DNA of 64,000 nt from Pantoea cypripedii (GTDB taxonomy: Bacteria > Pseudomonadota > Gammaproteobacteria > Enterobacterales > Enterobacteriaceae), in assembly GCF_011395035.1 (NCBI RefSeq), contig NZ_CP024768.1, positions 4,188,267-4,252,266 of the forward strand, in the 5' to 3' direction. Under the pieces are notes generated by a model that did no database searches, was not told where the DNA came from, and was given only the letters and a program-made list of their open reading frames with translations. Both the position numbers and the translations under genes were made by a program. Below are positions 25,891 through 34,349 of the stretch, piece after piece (positions within the stretch are counted from its first letter, which is position 1; every line of letters starts with the position of its first letter).

Positions 25891-27345
25891 ATGACGCAGT
25901 TTCTTACTTCACATCGGCGAGCCATGCTCGCAATTGCTGTTGCCAGCGCGCTGCTGGCGGGTTGCGCTAATCCGCATGGCTTACATACCAGCAACCACAT
26001 GCTTGATGCCAACAGCTTACAAGCTCAAGACACATTGAAAAATGCGCATCTCAGCGCTGCCAACTGGCCGAAAACGCAGTGGTGGCAGAGCTTTGGCGAT
26101 CCTCAGCTTAATCATCTGATTGGCGATGCGATGGCTTCCAGCCCGGATTTGCAGGTGGTAAATGCCCAGGCAGATAAAGCCAATGCGCAGGTGATTGCCG
26201 CTGACGCAGAGCGCTACCCGGATGTTGACCTCAACGCTGGTATTACCCGTTCGCGCATAGCAAAAGTGGACGACCCACTGCTGCAGGGCAAAAGCTATAG
26301 CACGCTGCGCACAGCCAATGTTGGCCTGAGCTACACCTTTGATTTATGGGGTGGTAAGAAAGATGCGGCTGAGGCTGCGCTTGGTCAGGCTCGCGCCAGC
26401 GAACTGGATCGCCAGGCCAGCCAGTTGACTCTGGCCGCGAACGTGGCACGCGCCTGGAACAACCTCAATCTGGCATGGACCAATGCCGATCTGGCAAAAC
26501 AGGCCGCCGATCGTGCCAACGGCATTGCTAAAATCCAGCAGCAATATGTTTCTGCCGGACTGACGTCTGACTATCAATACAAGCAGGCGCTGTCACAGCA
26601 AAAAACCGCCGAAGCTACCCTGACTGAAGCGCAGCAGAACGTGACCGATGCGGGCATTCAGCTCTCCACCCTGATTGGTAAAGGGCCGGATTACTGGCAT
26701 AACCTGAAGCCAGCCAAACTGAACGTCCCTACCGCAGCCCTGTTGCCAGGTAACATTCCCGCCGATTTGCTGGGCCGCCGCCCGGATGTGGTTGCTGCAC
26801 GCTGGCGCGTAGAAGCATCGGCGAAAGACATTGCCGCGACCAAAACCGAGTTTTATCCCAACATCAACCTGGTGGCAGAAGCCGGTACACGTTCGCTACT
26901 GGGCGATGCCTTGTTCGGTGCACCGAGCCGCTTCTTCAACGTTGGCCCCAGCCTGTCTCTGCCAATTTTCGATGCCGGTAAACGCCGCGCTGATTTAGCA
27001 GAAAGTAACGCTAACTGGGACCTGGCTGTCGCGCAGTACAACAAGCTGCTGATCAGTTCACTGGGTAATGTCAGCGATACCATCACCCAGTTGCAGTCCA
27101 TTCAGGACCAGCTGGCACAGCAGGAAAGCGCCGATCAGCTGATTCACAGTTCCTGGGATGACCTGAATCGTGAATATGCAGCAGGCCTGCGTCCTTATCT
27201 TGACGTGCTGACCATTCAGAATCAGTTAATCGAATCCGACCAGAAACTGGCGGCGCTGAAAGCCCAGCAGATCAATCTGGCAGTGGTTTTGATTGAAGAC
27301 CTGGGTGGCGGGTTCCAGAACAGCGATACGGCACCACACAGTTAA
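25891..27345 (+). CDS. RND-type efflux outer membrane lipoprotein (OprM/NodT family)
   Basis: 484-residue TolC-superfamily outer-membrane channel. The lipoprotein signal is MTQFLTSHRRAMLAIAVASALLAGCANP with the acylated Cys near residue 25. Two repeated outer membrane efflux domains follow; conserved WWQSFGDPQLNHLI near 66-79, GRRPDVVAARWRVEA near 297-311 and YRPYLDV-like LRPYLDVLTIQNQLIESD near 431-450 are typical. It resembles the MdtP/MdtQ type. No membrane fusion protein or inner-membrane pump gene is adjacent, so it must partner with components encoded elsewhere. Confidence 0.87.
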   Translation: MTQFLTSHRRAMLAIAVASALLAGCANPHGLHTSNHMLDANSLQAQDTLKNAHLSAANWPKTQWWQSFGDPQLNHLIGDAMASSPDLQVVNAQADKANAQVIAADAERYPDVDLNAGITRSRIAKVDDPLLQGKSYSTLRTANVGLSYTFDLWGGKKDAAEAALGQARASELDRQASQLTLAANVARAWNNLNLAWTNADLAKQAADRANGIAKIQQQYVSAGLTSDYQYKQALSQQKTAEATLTEAQQNVTDAGIQLSTLIGKGPDYWHNLKPAKLNVPTAALLPGNIPADLLGRRPDVVAARWRVEASAKDIAATKTEFYPNINLVAEAGTRSLLGDALFGAPSRFFNVGPSLSLPIFDAGKRRADLAESNANWDLAVAQYNKLLISSLGNVSDTITQLQSIQDQLAQQESADQLIHSSWDDLNREYAAGLRPYLDVLTIQNQLIESDQKLAALKAQQINLAVVLIEDLGGGFQNSDTAPHS

Positions 27346-27415
27346 GCGCATGACTGGCATTCTGCCGCGCGATGATGAATGATGGTCCGCTCAGTGGATT
27401 AACCTGCGGACAATC

Positions 27416-28561
27416 ATGATGGAACACGATGCTGAGGCTGGCTGGTTGCGGCCTCTTATTGCTGACAGACTCACCCCTTTTCTGGAAATCGATGCAGCGC
27501 GACTGCTAAGCAATCTCCAGCAGATGCAACAAAAGGCCGATATGGCGGGTGTTGCGCTACGGCCTCATATCAAAACCCATAAAAGCGTCTGGATCGCCCA
27601 GCAGCAACGCGCACTTGGCGCTCGCGGCATTACCGTCTCCAAACCGAGTGAAGGTGTGGCCTTTATTTTAGGCGGAGAGCGTGATCTGCTGCTTGCCTAC
27701 CCGATTGTGTACGCCGAAACCCTGACAGAGTTGCTCCGGGTCGCGACGGAGCATCAGGCGCGTATTACCTGCATTGCCGATTCTTTGATTGGCGTGGCGG
27801 CAATTGCAGCGGCACACCAGCAGCAGCCAGGGGCAGCACTGACTATCGCCATCAAAGTGGATGTCGGACTGCATCGCGTCGGGGTTGATCCTCATAGTGA
27901 TGCAGCGCTGACGCTGGCAGAGGCCATCACAGCCGCTCATCTGCCGTTCGCTGGGCTGGTGTCCCATGCTGGACATGCCTATGGTGCCGGTCATCCAGCT
28001 GCCATCTGTGAGGTAGCCCTTGAGGAAATCGCGCTGATGCGTGATGTTCAGCAACGCCTGATTGCTGCGGGATTTGCTCCCTGCCCCATTTCCGTCGGCT
28101 CCACACCAACGGCCCTGGCTGCGCCTGTTGCGTCAGGGACAGATGAAATCCGTCCTGGCAACTATGCGTTGCTCGATCTTACGGCCTGGCGTTTGGGCTT
28201 GTGTTCACCGGATGCACTGGCGTTGAGCGTAGTCACCCGTGTTGTGGCGGTAAACCCGCATTATGCAGTTATTGATGCCGGCTCCAAGATGCTCAGTTCC
28301 GATAAAGGCCCGCATGGCACCAATGCCAGCGGCTTTGGTATCGCGGTAGATGAACACGGCAATCAGTTTGAGGTGGTGAAACTGTCAGAGGAGCATGGGT
28401 TCCTGCAATTCGGCCAACAGGCTCCGTCACCCGGCACGCTACTGCGCATCTTCCCCAACCATAGCTGCGCAGTTGTAGCGCAATCCGACCGCTTTGTGCT
28501 GCGCCATGCTGATTGCCTGGCTGAAGAGCTTAATATAGAAGGACGCGGCAAGTTCATTTGA
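27416..28561 (+). CDS. D-threonine aldolase / D-serine dehydratase-like PLP enzyme
   Basis: 381-residue fold-type III PLP enzyme (alanine racemase N-terminal barrel plus a DSD1-like C-terminal domain). The Schiff-base lysine lies in ALRPHIKTHKS (about residues 46-56). The C-terminal NHSC near 350 matches the His/Cys metal-binding pair of metal-activated D-threonine aldolases and eukaryotic-type D-serine dehydratases. Likely acts on a D-beta-hydroxy amino acid; exact substrate unknown. It starts 70 bases after the efflux gene and is followed by a hairpin terminator. Confidence 0.8.
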   Translation: MMEHDAEAGWLRPLIADRLTPFLEIDAARLLSNLQQMQQKADMAGVALRPHIKTHKSVWIAQQQRALGARGITVSKPSEGVAFILGGERDLLLAYPIVYAETLTELLRVATEHQARITCIADSLIGVAAIAAAHQQQPGAALTIAIKVDVGLHRVGVDPHSDAALTLAEAITAAHLPFAGLVSHAGHAYGAGHPAAICEVALEEIALMRDVQQRLIAAGFAPCPISVGSTPTALAAPVASGTDEIRPGNYALLDLTAWRLGLCSPDALALSVVTRVVAVNPHYAVIDAGSKMLSSDKGPHGTNASGFGIAVDEHGNQFEVVKLSEEHGFLQFGQQAPSPGTLLRIFPNHSCAVVAQSDRFVLRHADCLAEELNIEGRGKFI

Positions 28562-28605
28562 CCGCCGAGCTTTTTCCGGAAACACCTTCTGCACCACACT
28601 TCCAG

Positions 28606-28635
28606 AACCGGGCCGTTTCCAGCCCGGTTTTCACA
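28606..28635 (+). terminator. Intrinsic terminator after the aldolase-like gene
   Basis: 8-bp stem AACCGGGC/GCCCGGTT with an 8-base loop followed by a T-rich tail, 45 bases past the stop codon. Confidence 0.65.
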
Positions 28636-28673
28636 TGCTTTAATGCCTCTTTGTCCGCTCAACAGGAGGTCCC

Positions 28674-29069
28674 ATGCTGCCATCTCAGACAGTGACTCTG
28701 ACCGTTCCACGTAACTGGTTAGATTTATATGAAACCATCTGGAAACCTGAGTGTTTCGCAAAATGGGCGAGTGGGCTCAGCAGCAGCACGCTAACGCAGG
28801 AAGGGAATGCCTGGAAAGCCAAAGGGCCAGAAGGTACGGTGAAGATTCGTTTTACGCCACATAATCCATTTGGCGTGATGGATCACTGGATTGATACCGG
28901 CATCGGTAAAGAGATCTACATGCCTATGCGGGTGATTGCTAATGAACAGGGTGCTGAGGTGGTCATGGTGGTTTATCGCCAACCGCTGATGTCTGATGAG
29001 AAGTTTGCTCAGGATGTTGCCTGGGTTAAACGTGATCTGGATAACCTTCTACACTTATTAACCCATTAG
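28674..29069 (+). CDS. SRPBCC-like small protein
   Basis: 131-residue cytoplasmic protein with an excellent AGGAGG ribosome site. TVPRNWLDLYETIWKPECFAKWASGL, GTVKIRFTPHNPFGVMDHWID and QDVAWVKRDLDNLLHLL read like a START/SRPBCC (polyketide-cyclase-like) domain, a fold that binds small hydrophobic ligands. No catalytic residues can be assigned. It stands alone between the aldolase-like gene and a gene-poor AT-rich stretch. Confidence 0.6.
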   Translation: MLPSQTVTLTVPRNWLDLYETIWKPECFAKWASGLSSSTLTQEGNAWKAKGPEGTVKIRFTPHNPFGVMDHWIDTGIGKEIYMPMRVIANEQGAEVVMVVYRQPLMSDEKFAQDVAWVKRDLDNLLHLLTH

Positions 29070-29506
29070 AATCAATAAATTATATATGACCACCTCCTTT
29101 GGGTTACGCTGGTCGTAATCGGCACGATTAAACAATTTTTTTACACCAAAGCCTTTAGCAGTTCCGTACTTTCTATGGCTGCCTTTCCTGTTAATCACCA
29201 GTCTGGCTAACGGTTCCACACCAGGAAAATTCCTGGTGTGGAAGTCAGCCACTCAGCCGGGCCTCTCTGATTTTTCATCGTTTTTTTGAGCAGAGAAAAT
29301 CGATGCTTTTAATGGACCAGGCCAATGGCCAAAAAGACTAATAAATAATACACCGTCGCGCTTATATATACTGATGCAAAGTCTGAAACCATTTATTTTT
29401 TGAGTCTCACTTATAGGAGTTTTCTTATGGTGTTAATTTAAATAAAACACGGTATAACTCCCTTACACACAGCAGCACTTAATAATAACAACAGCAGGGT
29501 AATAAC
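29070..29506. other. Gene-poor AT-rich stretch with a perfect inverted repeat
   Basis: 437 bases with no credible gene. The notable element is a perfect 14-bp inverted repeat (arm TTCCACACCAGGAA) with a 2-base centre at 29214-29243. A 64-codon minus-strand frame (29058-29252) crosses it and has no support. The segment after about 29330 is strongly AT-rich. Confidence 0.6.
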
Positions 29507-29773
29507 ATGGACCGCTCAACCTATCCTTTATTGTCAGAAAAAGAATTCGTTGAGTTAGCCAGACGGATTCTGGTCGGAGAATATAATAATGAAAAAGGAT
29601 TTTATTGTGATCTGGCGGATTTCCTCCTGACCGGAGGAGATACTGCTCTGACACAAAAACAATTACACACCAGGGGCATCTTTTTAAGTTCAGAACATCA
29701 TTTAATTGAATGCATCATTACATGGCGATCGCTGAAAGGGATTTCCGGATTGCGCCAGGATTTGTTGCATTGA
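29507..29773 (+). CDS. Small hypothetical protein
   Basis: 88-residue acidic-to-neutral protein starting MDRSTYPLLSEKEFVELARR. I do not recognise the family. It looks helical (LARRILVGEYNNEKGFYCDLADFLL) and has no signal peptide or membrane segment. The size and a LTGGD-type turn distantly recall the small enterobacterial AriR/YmgB-like proteins, but this is too weak to assign. AT-rich surroundings suggest transfer or relaxed selection. Confidence 0.45.
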   Translation: MDRSTYPLLSEKEFVELARRILVGEYNNEKGFYCDLADFLLTGGDTALTQKQLHTRGIFLSSEHHLIECIITWRSLKGISGLRQDLLH

Positions 29774-29848
29774 TGAAATCTGTGCTCCGGCCTTACAGCC
29801 CGGGCGACCCTCAATTTGCACTGGTACATGTACCATAACGAGCTGAGT

Positions 29849-30496
29849 ATGACGATACGAGATAGAAGTCTGACCGGACCTACCAAGTGGTCAATATTGT
29901 CATCAATTAAAATTGTCGGTATTGGTGTATTGCAACTTTCCCTTCTGGCACAAATACTACAGGCAAATGAATTAAATTTACTCGCGATTGCTATCGCTTG
30001 TTTATTGGTTATAGATACGTTATCAGATCGTGGATTTGGTAACTCAGCGATCAGAAACCAGAATTTAAGCGAAAGCGATCTCTCCGTGTTATATTGGGGT
30101 AATGTATTATTTGGATTGTTAATTTTCGCCGTGCTGTTTATTGGCAGTGATATTTTTAGCCGCATGATGAATCAACCGGAACTGGCAATTATGCTGGAAA
30201 TGTTATCGGTAATTTTCATCATTATTCCCCAGGGGCAACATTATCGCGCCATATTACAACGGGAAAAGCAATTCACACGTATTGCGTTTACGGAAACATC
30301 GTCGGTACTGGTGGGCTTAGGCGTGACGCTGTTCACCGTCTGGCTGACACCATCAGTACTGTGCGCCATCTGGGGCTATCTGGCGATGGTTTCCATCCGC
30401 ATGCTGGTCTACTGCTATTACGGCCGCTCCTGGTTTCAGCCAGAGTACCGTTTTAGCCTGAAAAGCTTCGCCAATGTGCGAGCGAGAAACGGATAA
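29849..30496 (+). pseudogene. Truncated WzxC-type polysaccharide flippase (N-terminal half)
   Basis: The 215-residue product aligns by eye with the N-terminal ~215 residues of the ~490-residue colanic acid exporter WzxC: TLSDRGFGNSAI, LYWGNVLFGL, IIPQGQHYRAILQRE, FTETSSVLVGLG and a final YRFSLKSF that corresponds to HFSLASV in WzxC. Then the frame ends abruptly (NVRARNG stop), and no homologous sequence follows before a terminator 50 bases later. About half of the transmembrane helices are missing, so it is probably a non-functional remnant. I used the ATG giving MTIRDRSLTG, which matches the WzxC start. Confidence 0.75.
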
Positions 30497-30831
30497 TAAA
30501 AACAAGTCTGTATGGTGGGCTCTGGGCATCTGAGAAGATGCGTTCGCGTGCTGCTAGCCAGCACGCTTTTTTCTTTTATCGCTGCTCTGACATTTCCTCA
30601 CCACACCGCCAGCCAGTGCCGAAAATCACTCTTCACGTTGCTTTGAGCACTCATCTTCGCATCATTTTTTATAATCCGAACACGAAAGCACTTCACCACC
30701 ACCCCCGAATTATAAGCCAATTAGCGCTACCATTATCAAATAAGCTAATCCGATGAGGCTGTTTTAGAAAATATCAGTAGTCTACACTCTGGGAAATCTT
30801 TAGCCTTGCCGCCAATCATCTGGAGTGCTCT
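30497..30831. other. Intergenic region with terminator, upstream of yicG
   Basis: 335 bases. A strong terminator at 30546-30576 (stem GCGTGCTG/CAGCACGC then a six-T run) closes the flippase remnant. The remainder is AT-rich and presumably holds the yicG promoter; nothing else recognised. Confidence 0.7.
30546..30576 (+). terminator. Intrinsic terminator after the flippase remnant
   Basis: 8-bp perfect stem GCGTGCTG/CAGCACGC, short loop, followed by TTTTTTCTTTT. Lies 50 bases after the truncated flippase stop codon. Confidence 0.85.
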
Positions 30832-31449
30832 ATGCTGTTAACCGTTCTCTACATTATTGGTATCACCGCCGAAGCGATGACCGGCGCACTGGCGGCGGGC
30901 AGGCGAAAAATGGACCTGTTTGGTGTCATTATTATTGCCTCTGTTACTGCCATTGGTGGCGGTTCGGTACGCGATATTCTGCTCGGCCACTATCCCCTCG
31001 GCTGGGTCAAACATCCCGAATACATCATGATTGTGGCTGCCGCGGCAGTGGTGACGACGGTGGTGGCCCCACTGATGAATCACCTGCGTAAAGCTTTTCT
31101 GGTGCTGGATGCCCTGGGCCTGGTGGTCTTTTCAATCATTGGTGCTCAGGTGGCGTTGGATGGCGGCCATGCAGCGGTAATCGCCGCCATCAGTGCGGTG
31201 ATTACCGGGGTATTTGGCGGCGTACTGCGCGATATGTTCTGTAACCGCATCCCGTTGGTGTTCCAGAAAGAGCTATATGCCGGTATCGCGTTCGCTTCAG
31301 GCTGGCTCTACATCCTGCTGCTGAAAACCTCATTGGCGAACGAGGTGGTGGTGATCATTACTCTGCTGTTTGGTTTTATCGCTCGCCTGCTGGCGCTGCG
31401 TTTCCGCCTCGGTTTGCCCATCTTCAACTATCCCCATCCCGATCACTGA
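30832..31449 (+). CDS. yicG: YicG, TRIC-family membrane protein
   Basis: 205-residue inner-membrane protein with six to seven hydrophobic segments and two internally repeated UPF0126/TRIC domains: AVTAIGGGSVRDILLG in the first repeat and ITGVFGGVLRDMFCNRIPL in the second, each carrying a GG-x(2)-RD motif. E. coli YicG has been implicated in glycine uptake, and the family is related to trimeric intracellular cation channels. Same length as E. coli. The 3' 120 bases overlap the antisense ligB reading frame. Confidence 0.93.
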   Translation: MLLTVLYIIGITAEAMTGALAAGRRKMDLFGVIIIASVTAIGGGSVRDILLGHYPLGWVKHPEYIMIVAAAAVVTTVVAPLMNHLRKAFLVLDALGLVVFSIIGAQVALDGGHAAVIAAISAVITGVFGGVLRDMFCNRIPLVFQKELYAGIAFASGWLYILLLKTSLANEVVVIITLLFGFIARLLALRFRLGLPIFNYPHPDH

Positions 31450-33132
31450 CGCGCCTGCGGGGATATCCTGTTGTTGCAGGAAAGTGATAAGTTGCTGCAG
31501 GTGTTGATCCTGCAGCATCGCCACCAGCCGCTGTGCCAGCGTGTGACCTATACCCGGTAATTGTTGCCAGCTCTCCGCCGTTCGCGCCTGTAACTGCTGC
31601 CACTGGTTGTCGGGCATGGCCTGCAATGCCGCACGGGGTATCGGTAAACCCAGCGCGATCACCCATCTGCGCAGGGGTTGCTGTCGCGTCAGATTAAAAC
31701 GGTGCCAGATTTGCTGCGCGCGCGCCGTTGAGATCCCCTCAACCTGCGAAATTTGCTCTGACGTGAGATGCAACCAGGAAAACAGATGAGTGATAGTTCC
31801 ACTGTCCATCAAACGTTGCCAGGTGCTGCGATCTATACCATGGATATTCAAGACCGATTTCTCGCTGAGCCAGCTCAGACGTGAAAGAAATTGTGCCCGG
31901 CATGATGTACTGAATGTCAGACAACTGAGTCTATGAAACACCCCGCTTTGTGGTGATGGTGGATACTCACGCTGAGCCACGCGCCAAATCACCCGTTCGA
32001 TACGTGGAATACCCAATCCGGCGAGGGTCAGTGTGACCTGATCGCCCGCAATCACATCCAGCTCATGCCAGCGTCGCAGCGAACCGAGATTTACCCGACG
32101 AACGGTTTTGTCATCCAGCTGTACCGGGATAAGGTTTAGCACCACCGCGATTTTCCCGGTACGTCCGACATTGAACTCCACGGATCGGACTTCGCTGCTG
32201 ACCTCTGCGGGTTGATACTTCCACGCCGCAGACCAGTCCCCCATACCGGGCTGCCAGTCCCGTCCCCTGCGGCCTGGAGACTGGTGGATCACAATACCAT
32301 CCGTCACGAACGGCAACGTCTCGTTAAACCAGCGGTCACGCCAGCTTTCGACATCGTCCTCATTATAAACAGGTTCGCTCCAGCGCTGCGACAGACCAAA
32401 TCCCCAGCGCGATAATTGCGCCAGCCGTTCCGCCATGGTGGCCGGACCATCCGGCCAGGCCCAGACAAAAACACTCAGCTGTGTCAGTAGCGGGCTGGTT
32501 TCACGACGCATCATCGCTCCTGCAACCTGCGCACGGGCATTCCTGCCGCCGTCGCGCGCCTGTTGATGATCGTTCATTTGCAGGAACAGTTCCCCCTGCA
32601 ACACCACCTCTTCCTGCGTGGTGTTAATGTGTTGAGGAATGCCCGGAATCTGAGCGGCCTTCGCCAGCCACTCTTCACCCCGCCAGCCATCCCCCCGGCT
32701 GACCATCGATACCAGCTGCCCCTTGCGATAAACAAGGGTAACGGCCACGCCATCAACTTTCGGTTGCACCCACAGGTCGGATTTACCCTGCATCCACTCC
32801 AGCACTACCCGCTTGTCCCGCAGTTTGCGCAGTCCGGTGTGCGCCACCAGATGCTGCGTACTGCCATCCGTGGTGAGCCTGGCAGCGTAAGCGTCCTGAG
32901 AGGATGTGAAGCAGTGCTGCCAGTGATGTAATCGCTGTTGCAGGCTATCGTAATCGGCATCACTGACCAGATTCTGGCCCTGTCGATAATAGGCGTCATC
33001 CCAGTGACGTAATTGGGTTTGTAATTTCTCCATCTCCTGCCCGGCACGGACTGGCGACCAGCCGGGGCATACCCCCTGCGCCGACAATCCCGCGCTGAAT
33101 AACCACAATAACCAGACGCTGTATCCTTTCAT
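31330..33132 (-). CDS. ligB: NAD-dependent DNA ligase LigB
   Basis: Second NAD+-dependent DNA ligase of enterobacteria. 600 residues from the ATG giving MKGYSVWLLWLFSAGLSAQG, which looks like a signal-type hydrophobic start as in E. coli LigB. The adenylated lysine is in WVQPKVDGVAV (KXDG). The adenylation, OB-fold (GDQVTLTLAGLGIPR) and helix-hairpin-helix parts are present; zinc and BRCT domains of LigA are absent, as usual for LigB. The protein is about 40 residues longer than E. coli LigB (560), and that extra C-terminus is read entirely antisense to yicG. Confidence 0.9.
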   Translation of the reverse strand: MKGYSVWLLWLFSAGLSAQGVCPGWSPVRAGQEMEKLQTQLRHWDDAYYRQGQNLVSDADYDSLQQRLHHWQHCFTSSQDAYAARLTTDGSTQHLVAHTGLRKLRDKRVVLEWMQGKSDLWVQPKVDGVAVTLVYRKGQLVSMVSRGDGWRGEEWLAKAAQIPGIPQHINTTQEEVVLQGELFLQMNDHQQARDGGRNARAQVAGAMMRRETSPLLTQLSVFVWAWPDGPATMAERLAQLSRWGFGLSQRWSEPVYNEDDVESWRDRWFNETLPFVTDGIVIHQSPGRRGRDWQPGMGDWSAAWKYQPAEVSSEVRSVEFNVGRTGKIAVVLNLIPVQLDDKTVRRVNLGSLRRWHELDVIAGDQVTLTLAGLGIPRIERVIWRVAQREYPPSPQSGVFHRLSCLTFSTSCRAQFLSRLSWLSEKSVLNIHGIDRSTWQRLMDSGTITHLFSWLHLTSEQISQVEGISTARAQQIWHRFNLTRQQPLRRWVIALGLPIPRAALQAMPDNQWQQLQARTAESWQQLPGIGHTLAQRLVAMLQDQHLQQLITFLQQQDIPAGASVIGMGIVEDGQTEAETQRQQASDKTKQQSNDHHHLVRQ

Positions 33133-33372
33133 TTTTGCTCTCCTTTTTTCGCCATTGGAGAACATGCTGTGATGGCCTGCCAGCACAGAAAACGGATTAT
33201 GGATGTTGCATTCCGCCGTTTTTTTATCCGCTTACAGCGATGAACAATGGGTCTGGTGCCGTCTCACAAAAAAGAAATACGCCTGACGCAGCGGCAAACG
33301 CTGCGTGGCGGGCTTAAGCCGTGTATACTGTGCAGGAAATCGACTCCGCTCTTTACTCAATTCAAGATAACC

Positions 33373-33996
33373 ATGGCTCAAGGCACGCTCTATATTGTTT
33401 CCGCCCCAAGCGGCGCGGGTAAATCCAGCCTGATTCAGGCGCTGTTAAAGACACAGCCGTTGTACGATACGCAAGTGTCCGTTTCCCATACCACCCGCGG
33501 CGTGCGTCCCGGCGAAGCTCATGGTGAACATTACTTTTTCGTATCGAAACCGGAATTTGAAGCCATGATTGCCGAGGATGCCTTCCTTGAGCATGCGGAA
33601 GTCTTTGGCAACTATTACGGCACCTCACGCGCCGCCATTGAGCGAGTGCTGGCAACCGGCGTTGATGTGTTTCTTGATATCGACTGGCAGGGTGCACAGC
33701 AAATTCGCCAGAAAATGCCTGCTGCACGCAGCATTTTTGTGTTGCCACCCTCAACCGAGGAACTGGATCGCCGCCTGCGTGGACGCGGTCAGGATAGCGA
33801 AGAGGTCATTGCCCGCCGTATGGCCCAGGCCGTGGCTGAAATGAGTCACTATGCCGAATACGATTATTTAATTGTGAATGATGATTTCGATCTGGCGCTG
33901 TCCGATCTGAAAACCATTATTCGCGCAGAACGTCTGCGTATGAGTCGCCAGAAATCGCGACATGATGCTTTAATCAGCAAACTATTGGCAGTCTGA
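33373..33996 (+). CDS. gmk: Guanylate kinase
   Basis: ATP-dependent phosphorylation of GMP to GDP; essential for guanine nucleotides and hence (p)ppGpp. 207 residues from MAQGTLYIVSAPSGAGKSSL (P-loop at 11-18), with the GMP-binding HTTRGVRPGE and ATP lid RLRGRGQDSEE. A long upstream open frame is not coding: the chosen ATG gives exactly the E. coli length. A TATACT element at 33324-33329 may be its -10 hexamer. rpoZ and spoT follow. Confidence 0.96.
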   Translation: MAQGTLYIVSAPSGAGKSSLIQALLKTQPLYDTQVSVSHTTRGVRPGEAHGEHYFFVSKPEFEAMIAEDAFLEHAEVFGNYYGTSRAAIERVLATGVDVFLDIDWQGAQQIRQKMPAARSIFVLPPSTEELDRRLRGRGQDSEEVIARRMAQAVAEMSHYAEYDYLIVNDDFDLALSDLKTIIRAERLRMSRQKSRHDALISKLLAV

Positions 33997-34053
33997 ATTC
34001 ACTTTCAGTATTATGCCCAGTCATTTCTTCATCATCTGTGGAGTAGCACACCT

Positions 34054-34329
34054 ATGGCACGCGTAACCGTTCAGGACGCAGTAGAGAAAATTGGTAACCG
34101 TTTTGACCTGGTGTTGGTCGCTGCACGTCGTGCACGTCAGATGCAGGTAGGCGGCAAAGATCCGCTGGTTCCGGAAGAGAACGATAAATCCACCGTTATC
34201 GCCCTGCGCGAAATCGAAGAAGGCCTGATCACTAACCAGATTCTGGATGTTCGTGATCGTCAGGAACAGCAAGAGCAGGAAGCCGCTGAGTTACAAGCCG
34301 TTACCGCTATCGCTGAAGGTCGTCGTTAA
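34054..34329 (+). CDS. rpoZ: RNA polymerase omega subunit
   Basis: 91-residue omega subunit, which assists beta' folding and forms part of ppGpp site 1. The sequence MARVTVQDAVEKIGNRFDLVLVAARRARQ (abbreviated here by its ends MARVTVQDAV and AARRARQMQ) and the C-terminal ELQAVTAIAEGRR match E. coli. It lies 57 bases after gmk and 20 before spoT, in the gmk-rpoZ-spoT-trmH-recG cluster that groups the alarmone enzyme with its RNA polymerase partner. Confidence 0.97.
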   Translation: MARVTVQDAVEKIGNRFDLVLVAARRARQMQVGGKDPLVPEENDKSTVIALREIEEGLITNQILDVRDRQEQQEQEAAELQAVTAIAEGRR

Positions 34330-34349
34330 CAGCACTCTGCAGGTCAACC

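Noticed and set aside
29058..29252. 64-codon minus-strand frame with a GSHRKY stretch recalling HicA toxins
   Set aside because: The similarity is limited to a few residues, there is no HicB partner, and the frame crosses the perfect inverted repeat; not supportable as a toxin gene.
30538..30756. 72-codon frame downstream of the flippase remnant
   Set aside because: Starts within the terminator hairpin region and shows no protein-like features; not the missing flippase C-terminus.
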